DNA of 64,000 nucleotides from Pseudonocardia hydrocarbonoxydans (GCF_006539565.1 NZ_BJNG01000014.1:243164-307163), one strand, 5' to 3'; shown: positions 53,853 to 63,187, counted from the stretch's first letter. Notes: a model not told the origin generated them from the letters alone. Program-made: numbers and translations.

Positions 53853-54643
53853 GCGAGCTCCACGGTGTCGCCGGTGCGCACGGTGCCGCCCGCGAGGACC
53901 TCCGCGTAGGCCCCCGCGCACGGCAGCACGCCGAACCCGGTGACCTCCACCCGGTTCTGCGCCATCGGCCCCCGGACCGCCTCGGGCGCCCGGGGCAGGT
54001 CGCCGTGCTCCAGGGTGGGCACCGAGCAGCGCGGCGTCGGCAGCGTGACGCGCAGCCGCACGTCACCGATCACCAGCTCCCGGCCGAGCCAGTCGTTCTC
54101 GACGAACGGCTCGGCCCCCGGCGGCGTGGCGATGACGATGTTGGGCCGGTAGCGCAGCGCCTCCACCCCGAGGTGCACCAGCGTGGCGGTGGTGACCAGG
54201 TGCAACGGCGAGTGGTCGACGAAGGTGCTCCCCGGGCTGCCCTGGGCGATCTCCAGGGTGGGGGCCTCGACCTCCGCCTCGACCCCCTCGGCCAGCACGT
54301 CCTCCGGGTCGGGCCGCTCGACCTCCGCGCCGGGCGGCCGCTCCCCGGAGAGCCGGACGCGCCGGCCCAGCAGCTCCGAGAGCGGCCCGTCGGCCTCGGC
54401 GGCGGGCACGCTCCGGCCGTCGGGCAGGGTGATCGTCACCCCGGACCCGTCGCGGGTGGCCGTGCACTGCAGCAGCGCCCGCCACAGGCGCGGGTGCTTG
54501 GCCGTGGCCACCCGCCCCGTCTCGGCGTCGATCAGCGCCAGCGCACGGTCGCCCTCGACGCCGCCGTCGCCGAGCACCAGGTCGTCGACCTCCGCGGCCA
54601 GCATCGACTTCACCGGGTAGCGGCGGAGCTCCAGGATCTTCAG
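53843..54643 (-). CDS. MOSC-domain protein, probable CTG start
   Basis: The product has MOSC N-terminal and C-terminal beta-barrel domains, with FVDHSPLHLVTT, YRPNIVI, PRCSVPTLEHGDL (conserved Cys) and VLPCAGAYAEV. MOSC proteins carry sulfur or bind molybdenum cofactor, e.g. in N-hydroxylated base detoxification. The ordinary first start (GTG 54613) cuts the conserved N-terminus; reading from a CTG at 54643 adds KILELRRYPVKSM, the family's usual beginning. That CTG overlaps the upstream TGA as CTGA (54640-54643), with AGGGG six bases upstream. It is the last gene of the betaine-type ABC operon, an odd partner. 266 residues from CTG. Confidence 0.85.
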   Translation of the reverse strand: MKILELRRYPVKSMLAAEVDDLVLGDGGVEGDRALALIDAETGRVATAKHPRLWRALLQCTATRDGSGVTITLPDGRSVPAAEADGPLSELLGRRVRLSGERPPGAEVERPDPEDVLAEGVEAEVEAPTLEIAQGSPGSTFVDHSPLHLVTTATLVHLGVEALRYRPNIVIATPPGAEPFVENDWLGRELVIGDVRLRVTLPTPRCSVPTLEHGDLPRAPEAVRGPMAQNRVEVTGFGVLPCAGAYAEVLAGGTVRTGDTVELAQR

Positions 54644-55563
54644 AGCAACCCCTGCTCGGTCAGCCAGTCCTGCGCGACCGTGTCCGGGTTGGGCCGGTCG
54701 TCGGCGGCGAGGCGGCCGTTGAGGTCGATGAGCACCTCGGTGGTCAGCCGCGAGGAGATGTCGTTGAGCACCTGCTGCACCTGGTCGGAGGCCTTGGCCG
54801 TGTTCACCAGCGGCACCACGTTCTGGGCCGCGAAGTTGTTCAGCGGGTCCTCCAGCGCCACGAACCCGTTCGACTCGATCGTCGGGTCGGTGGTGAACAG
54901 GTCGGCCGCCTGCACCGTGCCGTCGCGCAGCGCGGTGACCGTCAGCGGCCCGCCGACGTCGAGCGAGCTGTAGCCGGCGAAGGTGCAGCCGTAGGTCGCC
55001 TCGATGCCGGGGATGCCGTCGGGGCGCTCCTGGAACTCCGGCGGGCCGCCGAAGGTGATCGTCGGGCAGAGCGGGGCGAGGTCCTCGATCGTCGTCAGGT
55101 TGTTCGCCGTGGCGAACTCCTGGGTGACGACCACGGCGTCCTTGTTCTCCGCGTCCGAGCGCTCGAGCAGCGTCAGCCCCTCCGGGATGACGCCCTGCAG
55201 CGCGGCGTAGACCTCGTCGGCCGACTTCTCGGTGGCCGCGGGCTCCAGGTACTGCAGCAGCACGCCGGTGTACTCGGGCACGAGGTCGATCGAGCCGTCG
55301 CGCAGGCCGGGGAAGTACGCCTCGCGGCTGGCGATGGGCTGCAGGATCTCCACCGCGACGCCCTGGGCCTCCAGCGCCTGGCCGTAGATCTCGCCGAGCA
55401 GCTGGTTCTCCGGGAACGCGGCGGACCCGATGCGGATCGGGGCGCTCGCGTCGCCGGTCTCCCCGGTGCCGCCACCGGCCAGCGGGTCGCCGCCGCCGCC
55501 ACAGGCGGACAGGGCCAGGCCGAGTGCGGCGACGACGCCGGCTACTCGCAGGAACGTGGTCAT
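54640..55563 (-). CDS. Glycine betaine/choline-type ABC substrate-binding lipoprotein
   Basis: The 307-residue protein has a lipoprotein signal (hydrophobic core, then LALSAC with lipid Cys) and a QAT-family solute-binding domain: IRIGSAAFPENQLLGEIYGQALEAQG, YFPGLRDGSIDLVPEYTGVLLQYL, LDVGGPLTVTALRDGTVQAADLFTTDP. It would bind glycine betaine, carnitine, choline or a related compound outside the cell. AAGGAG lies eight bases before the ATG. It is downstream of two permeases and an ATPase in one operon; the stop overlaps the MOSC start. Confidence 0.92.
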   Translation of the reverse strand: MTTFLRVAGVVAALGLALSACGGGGDPLAGGGTGETGDASAPIRIGSAAFPENQLLGEIYGQALEAQGVAVEILQPIASREAYFPGLRDGSIDLVPEYTGVLLQYLEPAATEKSADEVYAALQGVIPEGLTLLERSDAENKDAVVVTQEFATANNLTTIEDLAPLCPTITFGGPPEFQERPDGIPGIEATYGCTFAGYSSLDVGGPLTVTALRDGTVQAADLFTTDPTIESNGFVALEDPLNNFAAQNVVPLVNTAKASDQVQQVLNDISSRLTTEVLIDLNGRLAADDRPNPDTVAQDWLTEQGLL

Positions 55564-55585
55564 GGTCGTGCTCCTTCTCGGGGGG

Positions 55586-56278
55586 TCAGACCGCACGCAG
55601 GCGGGGACGGGTGCGGATGGCCGCGGGGGTGCGCAGGCCGGGTGAGACGACGGTGCGCTGCAGCGCGGCGAGCAGCAGGTCGATGCCGATCGCCAGCAGC
55701 GCGAGCAGGATCGAGCCGGCCGCCATCTCGGCGAAGTTGCGCAGTGCGAGGCCGTCGATGATGTAGCGGCCCAGCCCGCCGAGTGCGACGTAGGCGGCGA
55801 TGGTGGCGGTGGCGATGATCTGCAGGGTGGCGCTGCGCACGCCGCCGAGGATCAGCGGCAGGGCGTTGGGCAGCTCGACGCGCAGCAGCACCTCGCGCTC
55901 GCCCATGCCCATGCCGCGCGCGGCGTCGACGATGGCGCGGTCGACGGCCTGCACGCCGGCGTAGGTGCCGGCCAGCATCGGCGGGATCGCCAGGATCACC
56001 AGCGCGGCGATCGGCGGCGTCAGCGCGATCCCGAACACGTTGGCCAGCAGCACGAGCAACCCGAAGGTGGGCAGGGCGCGCAGCGCGTTGGCCGACCCGA
56101 CGACGAGGAACCCGCCGCGCCCGGTGTGCCCGATCCACAACCCGAGCGGGATGGCGATCACCGCGGCGATCACCAGGGCGAGCAGCGTGTACTGCAGGTG
56201 CTCCAGCAGCCGGACGGGCACGCCGTCGGGGCCGCTCCAGTTCGCCGGGTCGGCGAACCAGTCGATGACGCCGGTCAC
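55586..56278 (-). CDS. Glycine betaine-type ABC transporter permease 2
   Basis: The 230-residue protein has about six membrane segments with the permease EAA-type loop V-D-A-A-R-G-M-G-M-G-E-R-E-V-L-L-R-V-E-L-P-N-A-L-P-L-I and NALRALPTFGLLVL. It pairs with the upstream permease as the membrane channel for the betaine-type importer. GTG at 56278 overlaps the upstream gene's stop (GTGA, 56275-56278). The SBP gene starts 22 bp downstream. Confidence 0.92.
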   Translation of the reverse strand: MTGVIDWFADPANWSGPDGVPVRLLEHLQYTLLALVIAAVIAIPLGLWIGHTGRGGFLVVGSANALRALPTFGLLVLLANVFGIALTPPIAALVILAIPPMLAGTYAGVQAVDRAIVDAARGMGMGEREVLLRVELPNALPLILGGVRSATLQIIATATIAAYVALGGLGRYIIDGLALRNFAEMAAGSILLALLAIGIDLLLAALQRTVVSPGLRTPAAIRTRPRLRAV

Positions 56279-56931
56279 GCCCTGGCCCCCGCTCCGGCAC
56301 GCGTCCAGGGCGTGACGGCCCGGCCGATGGCCAGCAGCGCGACGTCGACCAGCAGCGCGAGCACGAGCACGAGCACGATGCCGGTGAGGATCTCGGCCGG
56401 GATGTCGCGCTGGAAGCCGTCGGTGAACAGCGCCCCCAGCCCGCCGAGGCCGACGATCGCCCCGACCGTCACCAGGCTCATGTTCGACACCGCCGCGACC
56501 CGCAGCCCGGCCACCGTGACCGGCACGGCCAGGGGCAGCTCGACGGCGACGAACCGGCGCAGCGGCGTGTAGCCCATCGCGGTGGCCGCGGCGACCACGG
56601 CCTGCGGCACGGCGTCGAGCGCGTCGGCGATGGAGCGGACCAGCAGCGCGACGGTGTAGATCGTCAGCGCGACGACGACGTTGAGCGGGTTGAGGATCCC
56701 GATGCCCAGCACCAGCGGCAGCATGACGATCAGCGCCAGCGACGGCACCGTGTAGAGCAGCCCGGTCACCGTGATCAGCACCGTGCGGATCACCCGCGCC
56801 CGGGTCGCGAGCCAGGCCAGCGGCAGCGCGACGATCAGCCCCAGCAGCACCGGCAGCAGCGCCAGCCAGAGGTGCTGCACCGTCAGCTCAGCGACGCGGT
56901 CGAGGTTGCGCGGGATCCACGACCAGTTCAC
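56275..56931 (-). CDS. Glycine betaine-type ABC transporter permease 1
   Basis: The 218-residue protein has about six membrane segments, with LYTVPSLALIVMLPLVLG and the loop V-V-A-A-A-T-A-M-G-Y-T-P-L-R-R-F-V-A-V-E-L-P-L-A-V-P-V. It forms the importer channel with permease 2. GTG at 56931 overlaps the ATPase stop by GTGA (56928-56931) and its own stop overlaps permease 2, so the three are tightly coupled. Confidence 0.92.
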   Translation of the reverse strand: MNWSWIPRNLDRVAELTVQHLWLALLPVLLGLIVALPLAWLATRARVIRTVLITVTGLLYTVPSLALIVMLPLVLGIGILNPLNVVVALTIYTVALLVRSIADALDAVPQAVVAAATAMGYTPLRRFVAVELPLAVPVTVAGLRVAAVSNMSLVTVGAIVGLGGLGALFTDGFQRDIPAEILTGIVLVLVLALLVDVALLAIGRAVTPWTRAGAGARA

Positions 56932-58013
56932 GCGGCCGCCCGCGCCGTGGCCAGTGCGGCCAGCACGTCGTCGGCACCGATGGAGCCGACGACCCGCCCG
57001 TCGGCGTCGACCGCGACGCCCCGCCCCGACGGGGAGGACAGCGCGGCGTCCAGGGCGCTGCGCAGCGACCCGGAGGTGACGTCGTAGAGCGACCCCCCGG
57101 GGACGAGGTGCTCCGCGGTGACCGGGGCCCCGTCGGTGCGGTCGCGGCCGGCGAGCCAGCCCTGCGGCCGGTCGGCGTCGTCGACGACCAGCGTCCAGTC
57201 CCCCGACGGCGCGGGCGACCCGAGCCGGACGGTCTCCAGCGCGCCGAGCGGGAGGCCGTCGGCGGAGAGGAAGCCCAGGCCGCGGTAGCCGCGGTCGCGG
57301 CCCACGAACCCGTCGACGAAGTCGTCGGCCGGCCGGGCGAGCAGGTGGCCGGGCTCGTCGTACTGGGCCAGCACGCCGCCGGTGCGGAACACCGCGACCT
57401 TGTCGCCGAGCTTCACGGCCTCGTCGATGTCGTGGGTGACGAACACGATGGTCTTGCTCAGCTCGGCCTGCAGGCGCAGCAGCTCGTCCTGCAGGCTCTC
57501 CCGGACCACCGGGTCGACGGCGCTGAACGGCTCGTCCATCAGCAGGATCGGCGGGTCGGCGGCGAGCGCGCGGGCCACCCCGACGCGCTGCTGCTGCCCG
57601 CCGGAGAGCTGGCTGGGGTAGCGCTTGGCCATCTCCGGGGCGAGCCCGACGATCTCCATCAGCTCCCCGGCCCGGCTGCGGGCCTTCGCCCTGCTCCAGC
57701 CCAGCAGCATCGGCACCGTGGCGATGTTGTCGAGGATCGTGCGGTGCGGGAACAGCCCCGCCTGCTGGATCACGTAGCCGATCCCCCGCCGCAGGTGCGC
57801 GGCGTCGCCGGACATGACGTCGGTGCCGTCGATCTCGATCGTGCCGCCGCTGGGCTCGATCATGCGGTTGATCATCCGCAGCGACGTGGTCTTGCCGCAG
57901 CCGGACGGACCGACGAACACGGTGATGCCGCCGTCGGTGACGGTGAGGTCGAGCTCGTCGACCGCCACGGTGCCGTCGGGGAAACGCTTGGTCACGCCCC
58001 GGAACTCGATCAT
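56928..58013 (-). CDS. Glycine betaine-type ABC transporter ATPase (ProV/OpuCA-like)
   Basis: The 361-residue protein has Walker A GPSGCGKTT, signature LSGGQQQR, Walker B ILLMDEPFSAVDP and H-loop VTHDIDEA. The C-terminal 100 residues fit a CBS-like regulatory region as in OpuCA, where CBS domains sense ionic strength. FRGVTKRFPDGTVAVD begins at the ATG at 58013. First gene of the importer operon. TAGCCT at about 58062-58067 (minus strand) is a plausible -10. Osmotic control is inferred from the family. Confidence 0.93.
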   Translation of the reverse strand: MIEFRGVTKRFPDGTVAVDELDLTVTDGGITVFVGPSGCGKTTSLRMINRMIEPSGGTIEIDGTDVMSGDAAHLRRGIGYVIQQAGLFPHRTILDNIATVPMLLGWSRAKARSRAGELMEIVGLAPEMAKRYPSQLSGGQQQRVGVARALAADPPILLMDEPFSAVDPVVRESLQDELLRLQAELSKTIVFVTHDIDEAVKLGDKVAVFRTGGVLAQYDEPGHLLARPADDFVDGFVGRDRGYRGLGFLSADGLPLGALETVRLGSPAPSGDWTLVVDDADRPQGWLAGRDRTDGAPVTAEHLVPGGSLYDVTSGSLRSALDAALSSPSGRGVAVDADGRVVGSIGADDVLAALATARAAA

Positions 58014-58128
58014 CCGAGGGACCCCCTGTTCAGCGCCCGCCTGCCGGGCGGCACGAAGCAGCAGGCTAGCCCGATCGGGGACGGCCCGCAGGAGTTGTGA
58101 CCGGACGGAGACTCAGCCGGGCGCGGTC

Positions 58129-60999
58129 TCAGCCGACCGACGCCGCCGACGCCGCCGGGGTCGCGAGCCGCCCACCGGCGAAGACCTCGCGCAGCCGCGG
58201 AGCCGGCAGCGGCCGGGAGAACAGCCAGCCCTGGTAGGCGTCGACGCCGATGCCGCGCAGCACGTGGAACTGCTCGGCGGTCTCGACCCCCTCGGCCACC
58301 GTGGTCCGGCCCATCGCCCGCGCCATGTCGACGACGGCCCGCGCCACCGCGAACGCCGCCGGGTCGTCGGCCACCCCGGTGACGAACGCGCGGTCGACCT
58401 TCACCGTCTGCGCCGGGAGGTCCTTGAGCCGGGCCAGCGACGAGTAGCCGGTGCCGAAGTCGTCGACGGCGAACCGGACGCCGCGGTCGACGAGCTCGGC
58501 CATCGCGGCGAGCGCGTGCGGCGGGAGCGCCACCAGGCTCGTCTCGACCAGCTCCAGCACCAGGTGGCCCCAGTCCAGGCCCGACCCGGTGACGATCGCG
58601 TCGACGACCGGCAGGAAGTCGGCGTCACCGGGGAGCAGGCCGGCCAGGTTGACCGCGACCGACGGGCGGCGCCCGCGGTGCTCGGGCCAGCTCGCCGCCT
58701 CGGCGCAGGCCGTGCGCAGCACCCAGAGGTCCAGCTCGCGCAGCAGGCCGCTGCGCTGCGCGACCGGCAGGAAGTCGTTCGGCGGGATCACCCCGCGCTC
58801 GGGGTGGTGCCAGCGCACCAGGGCCTCGGCCGAGAGGATCGTGCCGTCCGGTCCGACGACGGGCTGGTACTGCAGCACCAGCCCGGTGCCGGTGATCGCG
58901 GCCCGCAGCTCGGCCTCCAGCGCCAGCGCCTGCGTGGCCGAGCTGACGACTCCGTCGGTGGCCATCCCGATCCCTCCGCGGCACTGCCGCCGCTTGGCGT
59001 CCTGCATGGCGACCTCGGCGAAGCGCAGCAGGTCCGCCGCGCGCACGTCGCCGAGCGGGACCGGCGTCGCCAGCCCCACCGACGCCGTCATCTGCACCGG
59101 CTGCCCGTGCACCGTGAGCGTGGTGCGCAGCAGGTCGGCCACCAGGCGCGCGAGCTGGTCGGGCCCGCCCACCTCGGCGTGGTCGGCGCAGATGACGACG
59201 AACTCGTCACCCGACAGGCGCCCGGCCGTGCAGCCGACGGGCAGCTCGCGCTGCAGCCGGCCGGCGAGCGAGACCAGCAGGTCGTCGCCGACCTCGTGGC
59301 CCAGCGAGGAGTTGACGCGGGCGAAGTCGTCGAGGTCGCCGCAGACCACCGCGACGCGGTCGCGCCCGGACCCGACCAGGAGCGCGTCGACCATCGTCAG
59401 GCAGGCGGCGCGGTTGGGCAGGCGCGTCAGCTCGTCGACGGTGCCCGCGCTGCGCAGCACCTCCGCGGCCCGGCGACGCTCCCCGATGTCGGTGCAGGCG
59501 ACCAGCCAGAACCAGCTGCCGTCGTCGGCGGTCGACACCGACGCGCTGACCTCGCACCAGACCGTGGTGCCGTCGGCGCGCAGCAGCGGCGCGGCGTCGA
59601 CGCGGTAGCCGTGACGGGCGCCGGGCGCGACGGGCCGCAGCCAGCCGGGCAGCTCGGCGCGGTCGGGGCCCAGCAGGTCGAACGGGCCCTCGGCGGTCAG
59701 GTCGGCGGCCGACGTGCCGCGCAGCGCGTCGAGCGGGACGTCGAGCAGCGCGCACATGTTGGCGTTGGCGTCGATCACGACACCGTTCGGGTCGATCATG
59801 GCCACGCCCGAGGGCACCATCTCCATGAGGTCGGCGAAGCGCCGCCCGGCGTGCCGCACCCGGTCCTGCGCGCGGCGCTGCTCGGACAGGTCGCGCACCA
59901 CGCCCACCAGCCGGACCGGCGTGCCGTCCGGGGCGGTCTCGACCTCGGCGCGGCAGCTCAGCAGCCGCTCGCCCGGCAGGCGCAGCTCGACGTGGTGCTG
60001 TGCCGCGGCCCCGCCCCCGCGGAGGCCGCGGCACAGCAGGGAGACCTGCTCGCCCTCCACCGGCCCGTCGACGCCCTCCGGCTCGACCCCGGCGCGGCGG
60101 TAGAGCGCCAGCAGGGACTCGCTGCGGCTCAGGGTGGCGGCGCCCAGCTCGTAGCTCCAGGTACCGACGCCCGCGAGGCGCTCTAGCTCGGCCATCCAGC
60201 GGCGGTCGACGCGCTCCTGCTCGCCGCCGTCGGGCAGCTCCACGAGCACGACCGCGCGCAGCTCACGGCCGGGCAGCTCCCAGCGCACCACCCGCACCCG
60301 CACCCGCTCGCCGTCGGGGCGGACGAGGCGGGCGTCGGTGTCGGGGCCGGTGACGAGCTGGGGCAGGCGCATCCCGAACAGCCCGGCCTCGGCGTCGGCC
60401 GCGTTGTCGCCGGCCCCGGGGCCGCCCGAGCGCCCGGCGAGGCGCAGCAGCGGGGCGTTGACGCGCACGATCCGGTCGTCGCGGTCGCAGACCAGCGCCG
60501 GGGCCGCGGGCAGCGAGACGATCTCCGGCCCGCCGACGACCCCGCCGCCCGGGAGCGGCCCGCCCAGGTCCGACGCGCCCCGGCCCGCACCGAACACCGC
60601 GGTGCGCAGCGCCGGAAGCACCGGGGACCCCTCGGGGTCGGTGTGCTCCTCGGGGGCCAGGTCGTGCAGGTCCGACATCCGGGTGTCCGGCTCCCCGCTC
60701 AGCGCGGAGATGGCCTCCGCCGCCCGCCGCCCCACCGGCGCCTCGGGCTCGGTGAGCCGGTGCGCCGCCACCCGCGCCCCGGTCTCCGGGGTGACCGGCG
60801 ACGGCTCGGGGGTCTCGGCGACGGCCCGGCCGACCGCGCGGGCGAACAGCGCGCGGTCCACCGGCGTCGCGCCGCCCAGCACGGCCTGCCGGGACCGCAG
60901 CAGCTCGGCCCGCGCGACGGCCCCGCCGGCGCCCTCGGCGAGCTCGCCCGCGGCGGGCGTCGGCCGGTCGGTGCTCCGCCGATCTCCGAGCTCGTCCAC
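58129..60999 (-). CDS. PAS-GGDEF-EAL cyclic-di-GMP protein
   Basis: The roughly 956-residue protein has a low-complexity N-terminus (about 1-150), two or three PAS domains (about 150-530), a GGDEF domain whose motif reads SGDEF, and a C-terminal EAL domain. The EAL residues needed for phosphodiesterase activity are all visible: EALVRW, VNLAG, LELVETSL, DDFGTGYSS, VKVDRAFV, AEGVET. It probably breaks down c-di-GMP; SGDEF may still bind GTP or make c-di-GMP. The start is uncertain: GTG at 60999 has GGGAG five bases upstream, but a GTG at 61056 is also in frame. No membrane segment is seen. Confidence 0.9.
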   Translation of the reverse strand: MDELGDRRSTDRPTPAAGELAEGAGGAVARAELLRSRQAVLGGATPVDRALFARAVGRAVAETPEPSPVTPETGARVAAHRLTEPEAPVGRRAAEAISALSGEPDTRMSDLHDLAPEEHTDPEGSPVLPALRTAVFGAGRGASDLGGPLPGGGVVGGPEIVSLPAAPALVCDRDDRIVRVNAPLLRLAGRSGGPGAGDNAADAEAGLFGMRLPQLVTGPDTDARLVRPDGERVRVRVVRWELPGRELRAVVLVELPDGGEQERVDRRWMAELERLAGVGTWSYELGAATLSRSESLLALYRRAGVEPEGVDGPVEGEQVSLLCRGLRGGGAAAQHHVELRLPGERLLSCRAEVETAPDGTPVRLVGVVRDLSEQRRAQDRVRHAGRRFADLMEMVPSGVAMIDPNGVVIDANANMCALLDVPLDALRGTSAADLTAEGPFDLLGPDRAELPGWLRPVAPGARHGYRVDAAPLLRADGTTVWCEVSASVSTADDGSWFWLVACTDIGERRRAAEVLRSAGTVDELTRLPNRAACLTMVDALLVGSGRDRVAVVCGDLDDFARVNSSLGHEVGDDLLVSLAGRLQRELPVGCTAGRLSGDEFVVICADHAEVGGPDQLARLVADLLRTTLTVHGQPVQMTASVGLATPVPLGDVRAADLLRFAEVAMQDAKRRQCRGGIGMATDGVVSSATQALALEAELRAAITGTGLVLQYQPVVGPDGTILSAEALVRWHHPERGVIPPNDFLPVAQRSGLLRELDLWVLRTACAEAASWPEHRGRRPSVAVNLAGLLPGDADFLPVVDAIVTGSGLDWGHLVLELVETSLVALPPHALAAMAELVDRGVRFAVDDFGTGYSSLARLKDLPAQTVKVDRAFVTGVADDPAAFAVARAVVDMARAMGRTTVAEGVETAEQFHVLRGIGVDAYQGWLFSRPLPAPRLREVFAGGRLATPAASAASVG

Positions 61000-61138
61000 G
61001 GGCACTCCCACTGTCACGCAAAGTCGGTCACTCGTCACAACGACGCAACCGCGCACCCGATCCGGGGTTTCTTCCCGATCGGCCTACGCCGCCCCGAGTG
61101 AGTGAACGCCCTGGTCAGCACGCTGAGTGACAACGAGA

Positions 61139-61171
61139 GGCCCCCGATCACGAACACGCAGGCCGGGGGCC
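61139..61171 (-). terminator. Hairpin downstream of the malic enzyme gene
   Basis: Arms GGCCCCCG (61139-61146) and CGGGGGCC (61164-61171) pair over 8 bp around a 17-base loop, 20 bp after the malic enzyme stop. It is likely a terminator for that gene; no T-run follows. Confidence 0.5.
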
Positions 61172-61191
61172 CAACTGGAGGTCACTCCGAG

Positions 61192-62376
61192 TCAGATCGG
61201 GTCTCCGGCGGCCGCGGCGACCGCCTGCGACACGGCGGGGGCGACACGCGGGTCGAACGGGCTCGGCACGATCCGGTCGGGCGCCAGGTCGTCGAGCGCG
61301 ACGGCCGCGATCGCGTCGGCGGCCGCCAGCTTCATCGCCTCGGTGATCCGCCGGGCACCGGCGTCGAGGGCGCCGCGGAACACCCCGGGGAACGCCAGCA
61401 CGTTGTTGATCTGGTTCGGGAAGTCGCTGCGTCCGGTGGCGACGATCGCGGCGTAGCGGGCCGCGACGTCGGGGTGCACCTCGGGATCGGGGTTGGACAG
61501 CGCGAACACGAACGGCTCCGGCGCCATCAGGGCCAGCAGATCCTCCGGCAGCGTCGCGCTGGACAGGCCCACGAACACGTCGGCGCCCGTCAACGCCTCG
61601 GCGGTGGCCCCGGAGAGCCGCCGCGGGTTGGTCACCTCGGCCAGCGCGGCCTTCTCCCCCGTCACCCCGGCCCGGCCGGGCAGCAGGATGCCGCGCGAGT
61701 CGAGCACGGTCACGTCGGACGCGCCGGCGGCCAGCAGGATGCGCGCGCACGCGACGCCCGCCGCCCCCGCGCCGGAGATGACGATCCGCAGCCCTCCGAG
61801 CTCGCGACCCTGCACCGCGCACGCCCCGCGCAGCGCGGCGAGCAGCACGATCGCGGTGCCGTGCTGGTCGTCGTGCATGACGGGGCAGTCCAGCGCCTCG
61901 ATCAGCCGCCGTTCCAGCTCGAAACAGCGCGGCGCGGAGACGTCCTCCAGGTTGACCGCCCCGAAGCTGGGGCGCAGCCGGACAAGGGTCTCCACGATCT
62001 CGTCGACGTCGGTGGTGTCGAGGACCAGCGGGATCGAGTCGAGCCCGCCGAACGCCTTGAACAGCGCCGACTTCCCCTCCATCACCGGCAGCGACGCGCG
62101 CGGCCCGATGTCGCCCAGCCCGAGCACCGCGGTGCCGTCGCTGACGACGGCGACCAGCCGGTTCGTCCAGGTGTAGCGCGCGGCCAGGGCGGGGTCGGCG
62201 GCGATCGCGCGGCTGACCTCGGCCACCCCGGGCGTGTAGGCGATGGCCAGGTCACGGGCGTTGTCCAGCGGCGCCGTCAGACCCGTGGAGAGCTTGCCTC
62301 CGAGGTGCGCGGAGAGCACGTCCTCGCGGGTCGGAGCGGCGACGGGGACGGGTGAGGACACGGTGGAGGAACTCAT
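61192..62376 (-). CDS. NAD(P)-dependent malic enzyme
   Basis: The 394-residue enzyme oxidatively decarboxylates malate to pyruvate. It has AIAYTPGVAEVSRAI, the conserved VVSDGTAVLGLGDIGPRASLPVMEGK, the metal site FELERRLIEAL then CPVMHDDQHGTAIV, and a Rossmann GAGAAGVACARIL. The short form (about 400 residues) is typical of bacterial MaeA/SfcA-short types. The ATG at 62376 begins the family N-terminus; TAGGAT at about 62534-62539 (minus strand) is a possible -10. It is divergent from the histidine phosphatase gene. Confidence 0.93.
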   Translation of the reverse strand: MSSSTVSSPVPVAAPTREDVLSAHLGGKLSTGLTAPLDNARDLAIAYTPGVAEVSRAIAADPALAARYTWTNRLVAVVSDGTAVLGLGDIGPRASLPVMEGKSALFKAFGGLDSIPLVLDTTDVDEIVETLVRLRPSFGAVNLEDVSAPRCFELERRLIEALDCPVMHDDQHGTAIVLLAALRGACAVQGRELGGLRIVISGAGAAGVACARILLAAGASDVTVLDSRGILLPGRAGVTGEKAALAEVTNPRRLSGATAEALTGADVFVGLSSATLPEDLLALMAPEPFVFALSNPDPEVHPDVAARYAAIVATGRSDFPNQINNVLAFPGVFRGALDAGARRITEAMKLAAADAIAAVALDDLAPDRIVPSPFDPRVAPAVSQAVAAAAGDPI

Positions 62377-62584
62377 GGGGATGCGCTGCTTCCGGTTGCG
62401 GGGCGGTCGATCGCCGTGCACCGGAGGGCGGGTGGCTGCCCTGTCGCGGTGCCGGACGGCCTCCCGTGGATCGCGCGCCGCCGGGGATGGAGCGGGGCGG
62501 ACCGACGGGGTTCGGCTGTCGGGTACGCGCCGGATCCTAACCCGTGGGACGGCGTGCGGGCGCGTCGTCTCCGTCACCTCCCGC

Positions 62585-62590
62585 TACGTT
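62585..62590 (+). promoter_or_regulatory. Candidate leaderless -10 element (TACGTT)
   Basis: TACGTT matches TANNNT and ends six bases before the ATG at 62597, with no ribosome site in between. Confidence 0.48.
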
Positions 62591-62596
62591 GGCCCC

Positions 62597-63187
62597 ATGG
62601 CTGGTCGGGTGTTCCTCCTGCGGCACGGCGAGACCGAGTGGTCGCTCTCGGGGAAGCACACCGGCCGGACCGACGTCCCGCTCACCGAGCGGGGTCGCGA
62701 CCTCGCCGGGAGCGCGGGCAACCTGGGCGTCCGCCTGCGCGGTGGCACCGCCCCCGCGCTGGTGCTGAGCAGCCCCCGCACGCGCGCGCTGGTCACGGCG
62801 GAGCTGGCCGGGCTGATCGTCGACCGGGTCGACGAGCGGCTCGCCGAGTGGGACTACGGCGACTGCGAGGGCCGCACCACCCCCGAGATCCGCGAGACCA
62901 CCCCCGGCTGGACGGTCTGGACCCACCCGTGCCCGAACGGCGAGGACGCCGCGCAGGTCGGCGCCCGGGCCGACGCGGTGCTCGCCGAGGCCCAGGCCGC
63001 CCGCGCCGACGGCGACGTCGTGCTCGTCGGCCACGGCCACTTCTCCCGCGTCCTCATCGCCCGCTGGATCGGCCTGCCCGCCACCGAGGGCGTCCGGTTC
63101 ACGATGGACCCCGCCGCCTGGTCGGTGCTCGGCGACGAGCGCGGGGTACCGAGCCTGGTGCACGTCAACCTCCGGCAGGTCCCGTGA
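62597..63187 (+). CDS. Histidine phosphatase family protein
   Basis: The 196-residue product has FLLRHGETEWSLSGKHTGRTDVPLTERG, the RHG motif with the usual downstream layout, SSPRTRALVTAEL and a late LVGHGHFSRVL bringing the second histidine. Close homologues are annotated as acid phosphatase or phosphoglycerate mutase-like. ATG at 62597 with an upstream TACGTT suggests leaderless expression. It overlaps the GNAT gene by GTGA. It differs from the phosphatase at 1452. Confidence 0.92.
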   Translation: MAGRVFLLRHGETEWSLSGKHTGRTDVPLTERGRDLAGSAGNLGVRLRGGTAPALVLSSPRTRALVTAELAGLIVDRVDERLAEWDYGDCEGRTTPEIRETTPGWTVWTHPCPNGEDAAQVGARADAVLAEAQAARADGDVVLVGHGHFSRVLIARWIGLPATEGVRFTMDPAAWSVLGDERGVPSLVHVNLRQVP

